A DNA stretch of 64,000 bases from NCBI GenBank assembly GCA_025351345.1, contig JANXWB010000041.1:1-64000 (forward strand). The letters run 5' to 3'. Numbering within the stretch: position 1 is the first letter of the stretch; every line of letters starts with the position of its first letter. Positions 28,420 to 37,954 of this stretch are shown piece after piece. The translations under genes were made by a program, and so were the position numbers. The stretch is from Synechococcales cyanobacterium GL140_1_metabat_312 (lineage in GTDB: Bacteria; Cyanobacteriota; Cyanobacteriia; Leptolyngbyales; Leptolyngbyaceae). The notes below the pieces were generated by a model. The model searched no databases. It saw only the letters and a list, made by a program, of their open reading frames with translations, and was not told the origin of the DNA.

Positions 28420-29244
28420 CTATTGTTTAATTTCTAATTTGTCTTGAAGTTCTTTAGAAACAGTACTTAAAAAGTCATAGCCTGTTTTTTGCTCCAGATC
28501 TCTAACAGTCGTTTGATACTGCTGCCATTTATTTTGTTTAATACCTTCATCATTAGGCAAATCAACCGCAATAATCCTCGTCTTCTCCGTCACACTAGCC
28601 GCCCCTTTATTCCCAGGTTCCGCAAATACAATCACCTTCCAAGTATGAGCCGGGATCGCAATTTTACCTTTTGGAAGAACCCCTTTTTGACCATAGCCAC
28701 CTGAAACAATATAAGCCTCTTGTCCTAGTTTGACTTGATCACGAGTGTAGTCTTCCAACTTTGCCCATGGACCTTGATTATTATCTCGGGCTTGAGGAAT
28801 AATATTAGTCAGAATGAATGTTGCCGTATTGTCCTCAACATTGGCACTCCGATCGGCAGCGGGACACATATGACCCCGATCGTAACCGCTACCCGAATAG
28901 TCAGTCGATTTAACCCGCATCCACCCTTTTGGTAATGTTTCGTCTTGAGTAAAATCATTACGACGAGGAACCGTACCAATATCCTTAGCTGTCAATTTCC
29001 AACTCACCCAATTTGGAATATGTTTAGTGTTGTTGTAGGACGAAATATATTGGGTCTTGATTAACAAATAATTATTCTCATCGCGATTGGCATTACTAGG
29101 ATTCCCCAATGCAAGATGACCTTCAGTGTTACGCAGGGCAGACGGATGATCGCCTCGGTTCCACCACCAAAATCCACCTGTCAACAAACAAATTGAAATA
29201 AGAGCGATCGAAAAAAACGACCATCGAGATTTCAACAATTTCAT
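28420..29244 (-). CDS. nucA: NucA-type nonspecific endonuclease
   Basis: Sugar-nonspecific DNA/RNA endonuclease of the beta-beta-alpha-metal (NUC1) family, secreted as in Anabaena NucA. 274 residues with an N-terminal membrane signal (SFFSIALISICLLTGGFWWW). The catalytic block is YDRGHMCPAADRS, with the general-base His, followed by the Mg-ligand Asn region TNIIPQARDNNQGPW. The length and order agree with the family. Outside the cell it degrades nucleic acids. Anabaena protects itself with NuiA, and a weak candidate for such an inhibitor is at 16730. Confidence 0.92.
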   Translation of the reverse strand: MKLLKSRWSFFSIALISICLLTGGFWWWNRGDHPSALRNTEGHLALGNPSNANRDENNYLLIKTQYISSYNNTKHIPNWVSWKLTAKDIGTVPRRNDFTQDETLPKGWMRVKSTDYSGSGYDRGHMCPAADRSANVEDNTATFILTNIIPQARDNNQGPWAKLEDYTRDQVKLGQEAYIVSGGYGQKGVLPKGKIAIPAHTWKVIVFAEPGNKGAASVTEKTRIIAVDLPNDEGIKQNKWQQYQTTVRDLEQKTGYDFLSTVSKELQDKLEIKQ

Positions 29245-29355
29245 AGGAATGGCCTCTGGAGAACAATTTCAGGCGGACTTAGCAACATCATCATTTGCCT
29301 TTAGTCTAGTCTATGCGTCCAGATATTAATGGTTCCTATCCAAATATTTATCATT

Positions 29356-29400
29356 AAAACAAAACCGAGACCATAAGACTGAACTTACGATCTCGGTTTA
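29356..29400 (-). terminator. Terminator of desA
   Basis: Inverted repeat AAACCGAGA (29362-29370) with TCTCGGTTT (29391-29399). On the minus strand the stem is followed by TTTTGTTTT. It lies just downstream of the desaturase gene. Confidence 0.75.
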
Positions 29401-29431
29401 ACAATTAAGTCGTTAGATAAGTAATTAAAAC

Positions 29432-30475
29432 CTAATCCTTGGCTTCCTCAAACTGATTAAAGGTCTGATAGAACCTGTCTTCATGAAACAGATGACATTC
29501 CTGAGTAATCTGTTTCACAAGTTTCAAATCAAAATTCCGAATCACCATATCGTCGCCCCAGATGGACTTCAAATGGTTATGTACAGCCCGCAGGTTATAG
29601 GACGGAATTGCAACGGAAACATGGTGAGGGATATGGACATTGATGTGATGGCATAGGAACTCAACGCCAGCCGGATATTCACAATGCACCGTCCCAAACA
29701 ATTGCGCTTTCGCCGCATCCCAAACATTCGGTTCTTGGAATTCGATTTCAGGCAAGGTGTGGTGAACAATGGTGAAGGTGCTCATCCAGAAATGGTAGCC
29801 CAACCAAGGCATAATCCAAAACTTAACCAATCCCCAAGGACCAAGATAATAAGTCAGCAAGGGCAAGAAGATCAATCCCGCCGCAATCACAAACCAATTT
29901 GAGAAGTTCGCTTTTGCCCGATCGCGAGAATGGTAGTTACTGAGATCAAAGTGAATCAATGCCCAGTGGAATACAGATCCAATCCACCAGAAATTTCCAC
30001 GGACCAGCTTGTAGCCAACTTTACGTACAATGTCTGATGACTCGTAAAGCTCGGGACGCAAGGGTTGCCAAGCATTGTCCACATCCATTTTATTGGTATG
30101 ATTGTGGTGCTTGTCATGGAGAAAGCGCCAGCTATGGAAGGGGTAAAGCAAGGGTAAAAAGGCCAAATGCCCGACGACATCATTCACCCATTTACGCTTA
30201 GCAAACGATCGATGGCCGCAATCATGACCAATCACAAAAAAGCCTGTTAATGCAGTTCCCGTTAACAACCAAGCAAACGGCAATAGAAACCAAGGTGAGT
30301 AGGCTAAACCAACATAGCTAAGCGTCACAGAGACTAATGTAATTGCAACTTGAGTCCAAGCCTTAACTGCATTTTTCTGAAAATATTCACGGGGAATTGA
30401 TTTAACAATGTCCCGTAGCTGTAGAGCGGTACCCGTATTTAAGGGTAATTTTCCAGTGTTAATCGTCGCGGTCAT
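29432..30475 (-). CDS. desA: Acyl-lipid delta-12 (omega-6) desaturase
   Basis: Membrane di-iron desaturase that adds the delta-12 double bond to lipid-bound oleoyl chains and raises membrane fluidity in the cold. 347 residues with four expected membrane segments. The three histidine boxes of cyanobacterial DesA are HDCGH, HDKHHNHTN and HIPHH, and the DVDNAWQPLRPE block is typical. No redox partner is encoded next to it. The cold-response role is family knowledge; no cold-box was identified. Confidence 0.93.
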   Translation of the reverse strand: MTATINTGKLPLNTGTALQLRDIVKSIPREYFQKNAVKAWTQVAITLVSVTLSYVGLAYSPWFLLPFAWLLTGTALTGFFVIGHDCGHRSFAKRKWVNDVVGHLAFLPLLYPFHSWRFLHDKHHNHTNKMDVDNAWQPLRPELYESSDIVRKVGYKLVRGNFWWIGSVFHWALIHFDLSNYHSRDRAKANFSNWFVIAAGLIFLPLLTYYLGPWGLVKFWIMPWLGYHFWMSTFTIVHHTLPEIEFQEPNVWDAAKAQLFGTVHCEYPAGVEFLCHHINVHIPHHVSVAIPSYNLRAVHNHLKSIWGDDMVIRNFDLKLVKQITQECHLFHEDRFYQTFNQFEEAKD

Positions 30476-30670
30476 TCACTACTCCGAAGATTGGATCGCG
30501 TTAGAGTTCTTAAATCAAATACCCAAAAATACGTTATTGAGATACCCAATGTCGGAGATGAATCATTGCAACTCAACGCCTAATATCCAACGTTTCATGA
30601 GAACTTGTTACAAAACCTCATCATTTATAGCATGATTCGTCACGATGCTTATTCCAACTTCTAGGGATGA

Positions 30671-30702
30671 ATTTCCTCTCGGTTCAATTTCCTCTCGGTT
30701 CA
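30671..30702. repeat. 16-bp tandem duplication at a gene's 3' end
   Basis: ATTTCCTCTCGGTTCA occurs twice in a row (30671-30686 and 30687-30702). It covers the last codons and the stop codon of the next gene on the minus strand, so the duplicated copy sits just outside the frame. Confidence 0.8.
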
Positions 30703-31064
30703 TAGTAGCGACAATTGGCACAAGGTCCGACGGGTTCAATGCCACAGCGCAAGAGTTCCGATCGGGCATTAAACGCACAACTTGCATCTCCAATCACCCA
30801 ACGCCCGTCAATTAGAGTTTGCTCCGTAGGCCGATCGCGTTCTTGAACATACAGTGCGATGGTTTGGAGACGATATTTTCCGGCTTGGAGCTGATACCGA
30901 TGTCGTCGCTCTAAAACTGCATAGGTTGCCCCCGCCACATCTAGATAAGCTCCTGGGTGAGGCATCCAGTCCAAATAAATCTTTCCCAAAGACATAGAAG
31001 ACGCTTGGACGATGACCTCGGTGGGGAGATCTAGAGTAGGCGACTGGGGCGAGGTTACGTCCAT
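30684..31064 (-). CDS. Conserved cyanobacterial Cys-containing small protein
   Basis: 126 residues, no signal peptide. The C-terminus has Cys residues in a zinc- or cluster-like arrangement (ASCAFNARS, LLRCGIEPVGPCANCRYY). It resembles the DUF6464-type proteins of cyanobacteria, but I identify that only from the Cys pattern. The function is unknown. It lies 42 bases downstream of the DUF4335-type gene on the same strand and may be co-transcribed with it. Confidence 0.65.
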   Translation of the reverse strand: MDVTSPQSPTLDLPTEVIVQASSMSLGKIYLDWMPHPGAYLDVAGATYAVLERRHRYQLQAGKYRLQTIALYVQERDRPTEQTLIDGRWVIGDASCAFNARSELLRCGIEPVGPCANCRYYEPRGN

Positions 31065-31105
31065 GGCGGTTAAAAACTTATTAACAACAACTGGGTTTTA
31101 AGAGT

Positions 31106-32569
31106 CTACGGCTTGTTATAACCAAACCAAGGATTGATTTCTAGTTTTCCACTCGGCCGGAATACAACCTTAAACGATGCAGTGCCATCAGCGGTAGGAT
31201 TGTCCGATTTACCTTGGCTCAGTTTGGGCAGTGGAATTTCATTTACGTAGTCGCGGGCTGCGCTATTTTCTGGGATGTAGCTGACGATCGTGCCCTCACG
31301 ACTAACCTGAACTCGATACCGCAAGTCTTCATTGAAAGCGGGGTTGGTCTGCCATTCTTTGTCGAGTTGCTGGTAGAGTTTGGGTTGCAATGCGTCTAGG
31401 GCTGCGCTATCAGTTATTTCCTGTTTTGAGTCTGGGGTTGGGGCTGGGCTGATTGGGGGCGTTTGGGCTGGGCTGGCCAATGCGATCGGAGTGCTGGGCG
31501 CACTAGCCGTTGGTATTTCTGCACCCCACGGCACCACATCAACCCGTCCAGACGTCTGGAATATGACACGATAGTCGGCCAAGGGTTCTGGTTTTTTGTC
31601 GAGAGTCGCATTCAGCAACAAATCGGGGAGTGGGGTTTGACCTTTTTCCTTTTCGGCTAGATCGCTATCAGGTTTATATCCAACCACTTGGCCGTCTTGG
31701 CCCACACTAACGCGATATACCAAGGGTTCTGGGAACTTCGCTTCCTGTTTCAGTTTGTCCATGACGTTGGTCTTTAGCTGTTGCCTCAGGCGATCGATCT
31801 CTGCTGGATCAGTAATAGCAGGCGGAGTTGTCAGGTCTGTTTCGATTTTTTTACTATCAGCATCAGGGCTAGCAGTTGGATTTGCAGTGGGACTGATAGT
31901 TGGGCTAGGGGGCTGGCTGGCGGCAGGACTGGGGGGTGTGCTGGGCAATCCCGAATTGACTCCGGCGCGCAGAGTTTCCGGTTGTTTCACCGTTGGGATA
32001 GGGAGGCTGAACAGCGCCAAGGCGGCGATCACGAACCCTGACAGACCAATGGCAGCGGGTACAGCTTGTTTCCCCATGATGGCCCGAGGGACAAATTTCT
32101 TCGCGACGCTTGATAAATTAAGCGAGAACGCAGGCAGGGTTTGGGTATCTGCGACAAATTGATCAATCGCTTCAACTAGATCAAAAAATTGTACGGTGCT
32201 GAGGTTGAATTTTTCGGGTTTTGCGTTGGGGTTTGACTCGTCTGGACTGGGTTGATAGCTCAATTCGTGTTGGTCAACACCCGATCGTTTCATCTGCACC
32301 AATTGAAATTTTTCGGTTGGAAGATGAATGCCACTCAAAAATTCTTGAGCATAGCGACTAACGGAGTTGACTAAGCTTTCAAAAAACTCTCGTCCGCCCA
32401 CCAATGAACCTCCCACATCTCCGTATCCATTGCCAATGCGACATTCTGCATTCAAAAGCAGCGCCATAATCGGACGTAAATCCATGGCATTGGCTTGGGT
32501 CGGATCATCCATGCCATCAAGGAGTAACGTACAGTTTGGCAAGCTATATTGCCGTTGAATTCTGGTCAT
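31106..32569 (-). CDS. DUF4335-type protein
   Basis: 487-residue cyanobacterial protein. N-terminal conserved domain (about 1-150: RQYSLPNCTLLLDGMDD, then ECRIGNGYGD), one transmembrane helix near residue 180 (AIGLSGFVIAALALFSL), and two repeats of an external domain, each with a Tyr-Arg-Val core (LVYRVSVGQDGQVVGYKP and LRYRVQVSREGTIVSYIP) separated by Pro/Ser/Thr linkers. It is translationally coupled to the DUF3038 gene (ATGA overlap). The pair is typical of cyanobacteria; the function is unknown. Confidence 0.8.
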   Translation of the reverse strand: MTRIQRQYSLPNCTLLLDGMDDPTQANAMDLRPIMALLLNAECRIGNGYGDVGGSLVGGREFFESLVNSVSRYAQEFLSGIHLPTEKFQLVQMKRSGVDQHELSYQPSPDESNPNAKPEKFNLSTVQFFDLVEAIDQFVADTQTLPAFSLNLSSVAKKFVPRAIMGKQAVPAAIGLSGFVIAALALFSLPIPTVKQPETLRAGVNSGLPSTPPSPAASQPPSPTISPTANPTASPDADSKKIETDLTTPPAITDPAEIDRLRQQLKTNVMDKLKQEAKFPEPLVYRVSVGQDGQVVGYKPDSDLAEKEKGQTPLPDLLLNATLDKKPEPLADYRVIFQTSGRVDVVPWGAEIPTASAPSTPIALASPAQTPPISPAPTPDSKQEITDSAALDALQPKLYQQLDKEWQTNPAFNEDLRYRVQVSREGTIVSYIPENSAARDYVNEIPLPKLSQGKSDNPTADGTASFKVVFRPSGKLEINPWFGYNKP

Positions 32570-33177
32570 ACTACTTCTCCATCAAACAAGCTAATCCATA
32601 GACGCTGCATTCCCGAGGTTCCGGTACAAAACAGCAATTGACTGAGTAATTCCAAGGCCAAAGCATTGACGGCACCGGGTTCACCATAGCCCATTTCTGC
32701 CGATCGGCTAGCATTCATGCGTGCTTTGAAATGAGTCCGAAACCGTTCTAAATAGGAGGATAAGTAAAAATCATCTTCTGCGCCTTTCCCTTGCTCAATA
32801 AGCTGCTGTTGGGTTAGGACATATTGTCGAATCACTCCCGTGAGCCGTCGGGCAAGAAAGCCAATTACCACAACGATCGCTTTGCCTTCCACTAAAGTTA
32901 AGGGCTGCTGTTGAGTAACACGGCGCAGGAAATTAGTATTTCGCATTCGCCAAAGTGCCACCCGATCAGGCACCACGGAATCAAGTTCGAGTTCCCGCAC
33001 AACCGCCAAAATTGCTTCAGAGCCTGAGGTATCCAATGCCTCTATCGCCAACAGAAGCAAGTCAAGCCGCATTCGGGCACGACGCGGACAAGTCCCATCG
33101 GGCTGGGCTGGACTGGGTAAACTGTCTAGGATTAGAGGGGCGGGCACCATCGGGTTAGTCAACTGCATTACACTCAC
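32566..33177 (-). CDS. DUF3038-type protein
   Basis: 203-residue, mostly helical soluble protein without signal peptide; first member of a two-gene unit with the DUF4335-type gene (4-base overlap). Blocks used: RMRLDLLLLAIEALD, RVALWRMRNTNFLRR and FRTHFKARMNASRS. The family is cyanobacterial and has no assigned function. A start at MQLTNPM, three codons in, is possible. Confidence 0.75.
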   Translation of the reverse strand: MSVMQLTNPMVPAPLILDSLPSPAQPDGTCPRRARMRLDLLLLAIEALDTSGSEAILAVVRELELDSVVPDRVALWRMRNTNFLRRVTQQQPLTLVEGKAIVVVIGFLARRLTGVIRQYVLTQQQLIEQGKGAEDDFYLSSYLERFRTHFKARMNASRSAEMGYGEPGAVNALALELLSQLLFCTGTSGMQRLWISLFDGEVV

Positions 33178-33532
33178 GGAAACAGCTCAATTCAGTAGCT
33201 TTGTTAACATTGTTGTCATATCGATCTTCGAGTCCTATCGACATTGAAACATGACACCGTTACATAGAAGTACGAGACATAGGAGTACGAGACGTAGGAG
33301 TACGATGGATCTGACGCGACTTACTTCAGGTGCATTCTACCGGAATCGTGTCTAAGCGGACTAACTTTATTCTTTCTGGGGTGCAGAGAAAACTATTTAG
33401 GAATCGAGATTTCCCTTGCAGCTCCGGGAACCCTAGCGTTATCGTTGGATAATAAGTTGGATGTAATTCTGTCGAGCTGAAAAGTATCAAGCTTAAAATT
33501 TCTGAACGTTGTCCTCTCCTGAGTGTCTCTCC
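33178..33532. other. Intergenic region with a 15-bp triplicate
   Basis: 355 bases between divergent genes. At 33266-33310 a 15-base unit (AGRAGTACGAGACRT, where R is A or G) occurs three times in tandem, the last copy diverging. No RNA gene or terminator was seen. The triplicate could be an operator array for either flanking gene, which is speculation. Confidence 0.55.
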
Positions 33533-34492
33533 ATGTCCAAAACACGATATTGGATTGCCCGACTGAAACCTTTAGTTCAACCTCGTATTGCACTGTCGAT
33601 GCTGTCTCTGGGGACGGTAGGAATATTTGCTTGGACGGCATGGCAATATCCAGAATTGATGTCCTTTACGGGGATTAATGGCAAGGATGAACGAACGGCA
33701 GACGATGCGGTGAATGCAGAAAATGATGCGATCGGGGCCGAAATTGATAGTCTGTCGTTATTAAATGAAGCCACCCGCGATTCCCCTACCGCACAGCCAA
33801 CCATACTGCCGACTTCTGCACCAAAAACGGGTGAAGCAAAACCTCAGACATCGGCTTTCAGCACTAACTTTTTGGGACTCACTAATGCCTTCCCCATTCC
33901 CGGCGCTGGTCCAGCCATGAATTTTTTGGATCCGACGAGCAATACCCTTACAAGTTCTTTAATAAATCCCACCAATCCGACGAATCTATCGAATCCAACT
34001 CGATCGAATCTAACGACCACGACGATCGATCAACCCCTCACCACTCAAGCGGCCCAACCATTTTCGCTTCAACCCGATCCTCTACCGCAGCCATCGTCGC
34101 CCACTCTAGGGTCTTGGAACCAATTCCCTCAAACGCTAACTCAAGGCTCAACCGGACTTCCGACTGCTGGGCTACCCATGCCCATAACCCCAAATCAAGG
34201 CTCAACGGGACTTCCCACAAACCCCGTTCAATCGATGCCAAATGCTTACACCACCTTAACAAATCCGTCCGCTTATGGCTTACCGATCGATGCGGGAGTG
34301 GCACCAGCGGTAAATCCAGGGGTAATTGCTCCAATTAACGTACCGATTGCCGCGCCCATTGTTCCTCAAGTTTTACCCGGTGCTGATGCTCCCGTTGCTC
34401 CAATTCAACCGGAACAGAACTACACGGCTCCGCGTCCCGTACCAGGGAAATTTATTGGCGGTGGGAATATAAATACGTTTTCCAACCCGTAG
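33533..34492 (+). CDS. Membrane-anchored Pro/Asn/Thr-rich protein
   Basis: 319 residues from the ATG at 33533. One N-terminal hydrophobic anchor (IALSMLSLGTVGIFAWTAW), then an acidic stretch and a long low-complexity region rich in Pro, Asn, Thr and Ser (for example INPTNPTNLSNPTRSNLT), with a repeated QGSTGLPT, ending in FIGGGNINTFSNP. No domain was recognised. It is likely an extracytoplasmic structural or wall-spanning protein. A similar Pro/Gly-rich tail ending in a GGG motif is common in cyanobacterial proteins of this sort, but the role is unknown. Confidence 0.6.
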   Translation: MSKTRYWIARLKPLVQPRIALSMLSLGTVGIFAWTAWQYPELMSFTGINGKDERTADDAVNAENDAIGAEIDSLSLLNEATRDSPTAQPTILPTSAPKTGEAKPQTSAFSTNFLGLTNAFPIPGAGPAMNFLDPTSNTLTSSLINPTNPTNLSNPTRSNLTTTTIDQPLTTQAAQPFSLQPDPLPQPSSPTLGSWNQFPQTLTQGSTGLPTAGLPMPITPNQGSTGLPTNPVQSMPNAYTTLTNPSAYGLPIDAGVAPAVNPGVIAPINVPIAAPIVPQVLPGADAPVAPIQPEQNYTAPRPVPGKFIGGGNINTFSNP

Positions 34493-34533
34493 TTCTTAAA
34501 CAGCTTTAAATCAACTTTTAGGCTGACAAGACA

Positions 34534-37512
34534 CTATTTTTTACGATCGCCCCGACTCCAAGGCATAATCCCATCGTTAGCAAGACGTTGAGCAACAACA
34601 TAAGCGCCGTAACGATTTAGATGACTAGGGTCAGAAAACAATGCATTTTCTTGATCTAAAGCTTTGGATAAGTCGCGATAGGTGAACTTCAACTCAGTGG
34701 CAGCATCAGCCATCGATCGGGTAAATTCGTTTTCATACTCCGATCGTCTCAGGTCTAGATATTCACGGGTAAGCGGTAGGTTGACAAATACGAGGGAAAT
34801 CTTTCGAGCTTGGGTAAAGCTTGTGATATTTCGCAGTGCGTCCTGCTGTTTTCCTTGCAGACTAAACGAGTCATAGTCACTATCGAAGGTGCCCGGAACT
34901 TTACTGTATTTTTGGTAGTAGGTGGCGGGATTAAATTGATTGGATAGCGACAGGAAGCCGTTGACATCGGTCATGCCTCCGGTGTTGACTAAGCGGACTT
35001 CATCATCAGATTTTGGTTGTGCGATCGGATTGCCGAGAATTTTTTGCCGCGCCAGATTAATCACGGTGTCTCGATCGCGACCGCCTGAGGAGATGCCGTT
35101 GACCCAACTTTGCAACATTTCGTCTATGGCTCGGTAACGATCGCTGAGGGATTTTGGAGCTTCGGGTTGGGCGGTGGCCACTGCTTTGGTTTTAGGAAAA
35201 ATGGGTTGTTCGGGAAGTTTTCGATAGCCAACCGAAGAGGCGATCGCATTGTAGGTGACGTCCGTGCGTCCGCTATTAAAGGCCCGTGCACCATCCGCCC
35301 AGACTATGATTTTTGGCAGTTGGTCGGGAGCAATCAGCCGTCGCAGAACGAGATCGACCACTTGAGCGGTGGCTCCGTTGACTCCAAAGTTAAATACGCG
35401 TAGGCCATCTAAGCCTTGTTGGGTCAGGTCTTCCTGGAGGGCCGAGGGATCGATGCCGCGTAAGGCCCGTGAACTGCCAACCACGAGGACATCGGGTACG
35501 CCGTACGCCGATACATATTGTTGATAGAGAGCCAGTCGTTCGTCGAGTTGAGGGGAGTTCAGCTTGGGATAGGGCGATCGGGCGAGATCTATGGCAGCTT
35601 TGGGCTGGAGGGGCGAGGAGGGCAGGTTTGCGTCTAGACCGGGGTCGATGAGTGGGGTGGTATTGAGGGATTTCGAGGTTTTTTTAGCGGAGATTTTGAA
35701 CGGTACAACGCTAAGCGGAGCCACTTTTGCGCCTTTGCCGATATTTTTTTCGCTGACGAATTCTGATGAATTGAAAGCGCTGAGGTCTGTACCACTACCC
35801 GATCGGTTCAGGGATAGAGAGGGTAATGATCCGAGGTCGGATTGGAGATCAGGCTTCTCGGGTAACTCTTGACGGGCTACATCTCCAGATCCCTGCGATC
35901 GCACCATCAGCCCTATAGACCAGTCGCCCGTAACCATCAAACACACACCCAACAACCCCCACACCACTGCAACTCGACCGTCGAGCTTTTCGTCGGCAGT
36001 AGATGTGAGGCGCTGATTGACTCGGACGGGGCTGAAAAATGGGGTACTCAGCAAGATCCCCTGTACGCCATCGCGAAGCTTTTCAATCTGCTCCCCCCAG
36101 TTCCGATCGGGCTTGCGAGGTACAAATACTATTTCTCCCGGCGGCGATATCAGGTCTTGGACGTAGCTATCGGAGGCGGTGAATTCGGGAACAGACTCGG
36201 GGACAAGGCGTCTTTGGTTGGGAACCTGGCCCAGAACGAGTCCTTGTTGCCAGTTGGATTGGGATTGTCCGGCCCGTCTACCGTAGATGCAAAATCCGGT
36301 AATTCGTTCGATTCCTAGCGGAGTTAAATAGTTTTTAATTTGTGCGACGGTTTTATCTTGGGGTGGAATTTTCAGGGCATCGGTCATAATGTGCAAGACC
36401 GTTTCGCGTTGGCGCACCTGTACCCGAATTCCACCTGTAGCGAGTTGTTGGTCGAGATCTGGATTGAGCTGTTGGGTCAGGAGTTGTCCAATCGCCGTGA
36501 GGCTGCCCCGTTTGATCAGATCTTCTGGGGTGGGGGATAGCTCGATCCGATCGGTGGCAGGCAGGTCAAGCCAGTGGGTCCAGTGGGTAGTTTGACTGGG
36601 TTGGGATTCAGGCGCATCAGAATTCATTACGCCATAAATGCTAGCCCCTCGAATTCCTTGGGGTGCAATCTCATTTAGAAGACTAGAAATCCGTTTTACG
36701 GCGTAGGTCTGCGGGACCGTAATCTGATCGTGACGACAAATGATATGCAGCGTGGTGGTTTCAAGCTTGACGGTGACGGTTTGACAGCAATCGTTTAAGA
36801 GAGGTTTTAACAACCGTTCCATGGCCACCACATCGCCCCATTGAGACCGCGATCGCAATATTTGGTCGGCGGGGGTTAGGTCTACACGTACCATCCAGTC
36901 TGGTTCGCTTTCGCCTTTGACTTGACCAGCGACAATAGCGTATTGGCAGTCTCGAAGGGGCAACGATCGTAGACATTCGGCCAAGGGTTCGGCGATTACG
37001 TTTAGATCAGGGCTATAAACTGATTCGCAAACCACATGAAGACGATGAGCAGCAGTTCCGTCTATTGCTTTGCGCTTTACATGGACGGCCACATTGTATG
37101 GACTAAGTTGGCGGCTGAGCTGGCGGCTGAGTTGTTGGACAGTTGTTTCATTGACAGTCTCATTCCCGTCTTTAGCCATTTCTAGCTCAAAGGTTTCGCC
37201 CCAGCTGGGTTGAGTCGCTTCTGTCACGCGTCCGTATAAAACTAAGCGATGAATGATTGCGCCTTCCGGGGTGAGCTGAGGCAGAAATTCCCCAGTATTT
37301 AGGGCCGATCGCAGTCGAGCCGTGAGACTGGCCCGATCAGGACCCGTAGAACTTTCACACAACACATGAAGAACGTTCCCTCGCTGTTTGACCTGGACTC
37401 GTCCCTCTGTCCATCCCAAAGCTGGACCCAACCAGGCTCCGAGGAGACGTTTAGAGCGTGAGGAATAAGCACTATGGGGGGTAGAGGGGGGACGTTCAGG
37501 GACGTTCAGCAT
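34534..37512 (-). CDS. DUF1574-type large protein with SGNH-like C-terminus
   Basis: 992 residues. The first half contains four copies of a roughly 110-residue alpha-beta unit recurring with VQVKQRGNVLHVLCES-like and VRQRETVLHIMTDA-like strands. A transmembrane helix lies near 530 (VVWGLLGVCLMVTGDWSIGL). The C-terminal part (about 660-990) looks like an SGNH/GDSL-type hydrolase fold: DVLVVGSSRALRGIDP holds the Ser, FNFGVNGATAQ the Gly/Asn block, and FSDPSHLNRYGAYVVAQ the Asp-His pair. It is a cyanobacterial DUF1574-type protein; envelope polysaccharide modification is only an inference. Confidence 0.75.
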   Translation of the reverse strand: MLNVPERPPSTPHSAYSSRSKRLLGAWLGPALGWTEGRVQVKQRGNVLHVLCESSTGPDRASLTARLRSALNTGEFLPQLTPEGAIIHRLVLYGRVTEATQPSWGETFELEMAKDGNETVNETTVQQLSRQLSRQLSPYNVAVHVKRKAIDGTAAHRLHVVCESVYSPDLNVIAEPLAECLRSLPLRDCQYAIVAGQVKGESEPDWMVRVDLTPADQILRSRSQWGDVVAMERLLKPLLNDCCQTVTVKLETTTLHIICRHDQITVPQTYAVKRISSLLNEIAPQGIRGASIYGVMNSDAPESQPSQTTHWTHWLDLPATDRIELSPTPEDLIKRGSLTAIGQLLTQQLNPDLDQQLATGGIRVQVRQRETVLHIMTDALKIPPQDKTVAQIKNYLTPLGIERITGFCIYGRRAGQSQSNWQQGLVLGQVPNQRRLVPESVPEFTASDSYVQDLISPPGEIVFVPRKPDRNWGEQIEKLRDGVQGILLSTPFFSPVRVNQRLTSTADEKLDGRVAVVWGLLGVCLMVTGDWSIGLMVRSQGSGDVARQELPEKPDLQSDLGSLPSLSLNRSGSGTDLSAFNSSEFVSEKNIGKGAKVAPLSVVPFKISAKKTSKSLNTTPLIDPGLDANLPSSPLQPKAAIDLARSPYPKLNSPQLDERLALYQQYVSAYGVPDVLVVGSSRALRGIDPSALQEDLTQQGLDGLRVFNFGVNGATAQVVDLVLRRLIAPDQLPKIIVWADGARAFNSGRTDVTYNAIASSVGYRKLPEQPIFPKTKAVATAQPEAPKSLSDRYRAIDEMLQSWVNGISSGGRDRDTVINLARQKILGNPIAQPKSDDEVRLVNTGGMTDVNGFLSLSNQFNPATYYQKYSKVPGTFDSDYDSFSLQGKQQDALRNITSFTQARKISLVFVNLPLTREYLDLRRSEYENEFTRSMADAATELKFTYRDLSKALDQENALFSDPSHLNRYGAYVVAQRLANDGIMPWSRGDRKK

Positions 37513-37729
37513 GGCGGTAGGGAATTAAGAATTGAGAATTTCAGAAATCTAGCTTAGGGTGCAATTTGCCCGATGATACACCCTGTTTCTGCGATCGATC
37601 CGCTGGAGATCTGGTCAATCACAATTTAATTGGAGTCTTGACGGCGATCGAGTGGTGATTCTGCTCTTCTGGATTTTTGGAAATCATTTAAGCTTTAGGG
37701 GACAGGTATTTTTTAGAGTTTTAGATCCT

Positions 37730-37903
37730 ATGCCTTCTTTAGTAATTGCAGTTACGACGATTCCGGTGCTTGCGTTAATTATGGCAACTCAGAGTGTGTC
37801 TCGGGTGACGTTAGAGGTGGGGCAGTTGAGTGAGGAGATTTTTCGGGGCCATCGATTGCCGATTTTGACCTTTCCGCTGGAACCGAATGCCAATCAGGAA
37901 TAA
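37730..37903 (+). CDS. Small membrane protein
   Basis: 57 residues from the ATG at 37730 (the frame is open to 37652). One hydrophobic helix (SLVIAVTTIPVLALIM) and a charged tail (LEVGQLSEEIFRGHRLPIL). The gene lies about 50 bases upstream of ppc and reads in the same direction, so the two may share a transcript. No family was recognised. Confidence 0.5.
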   Translation: MPSLVIAVTTIPVLALIMATQSVSRVTLEVGQLSEEIFRGHRLPILTFPLEPNANQE

Positions 37904-37954
37904 TCCTCATCTGCAAGGGAGAGTAGATAAAGCTACCATAGGCAATTACAATGG

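Noticed and set aside
33266-33310. CRISPR array
   Set aside because: Three tandem 15-base units with no spacers; repeats are contiguous and too short.
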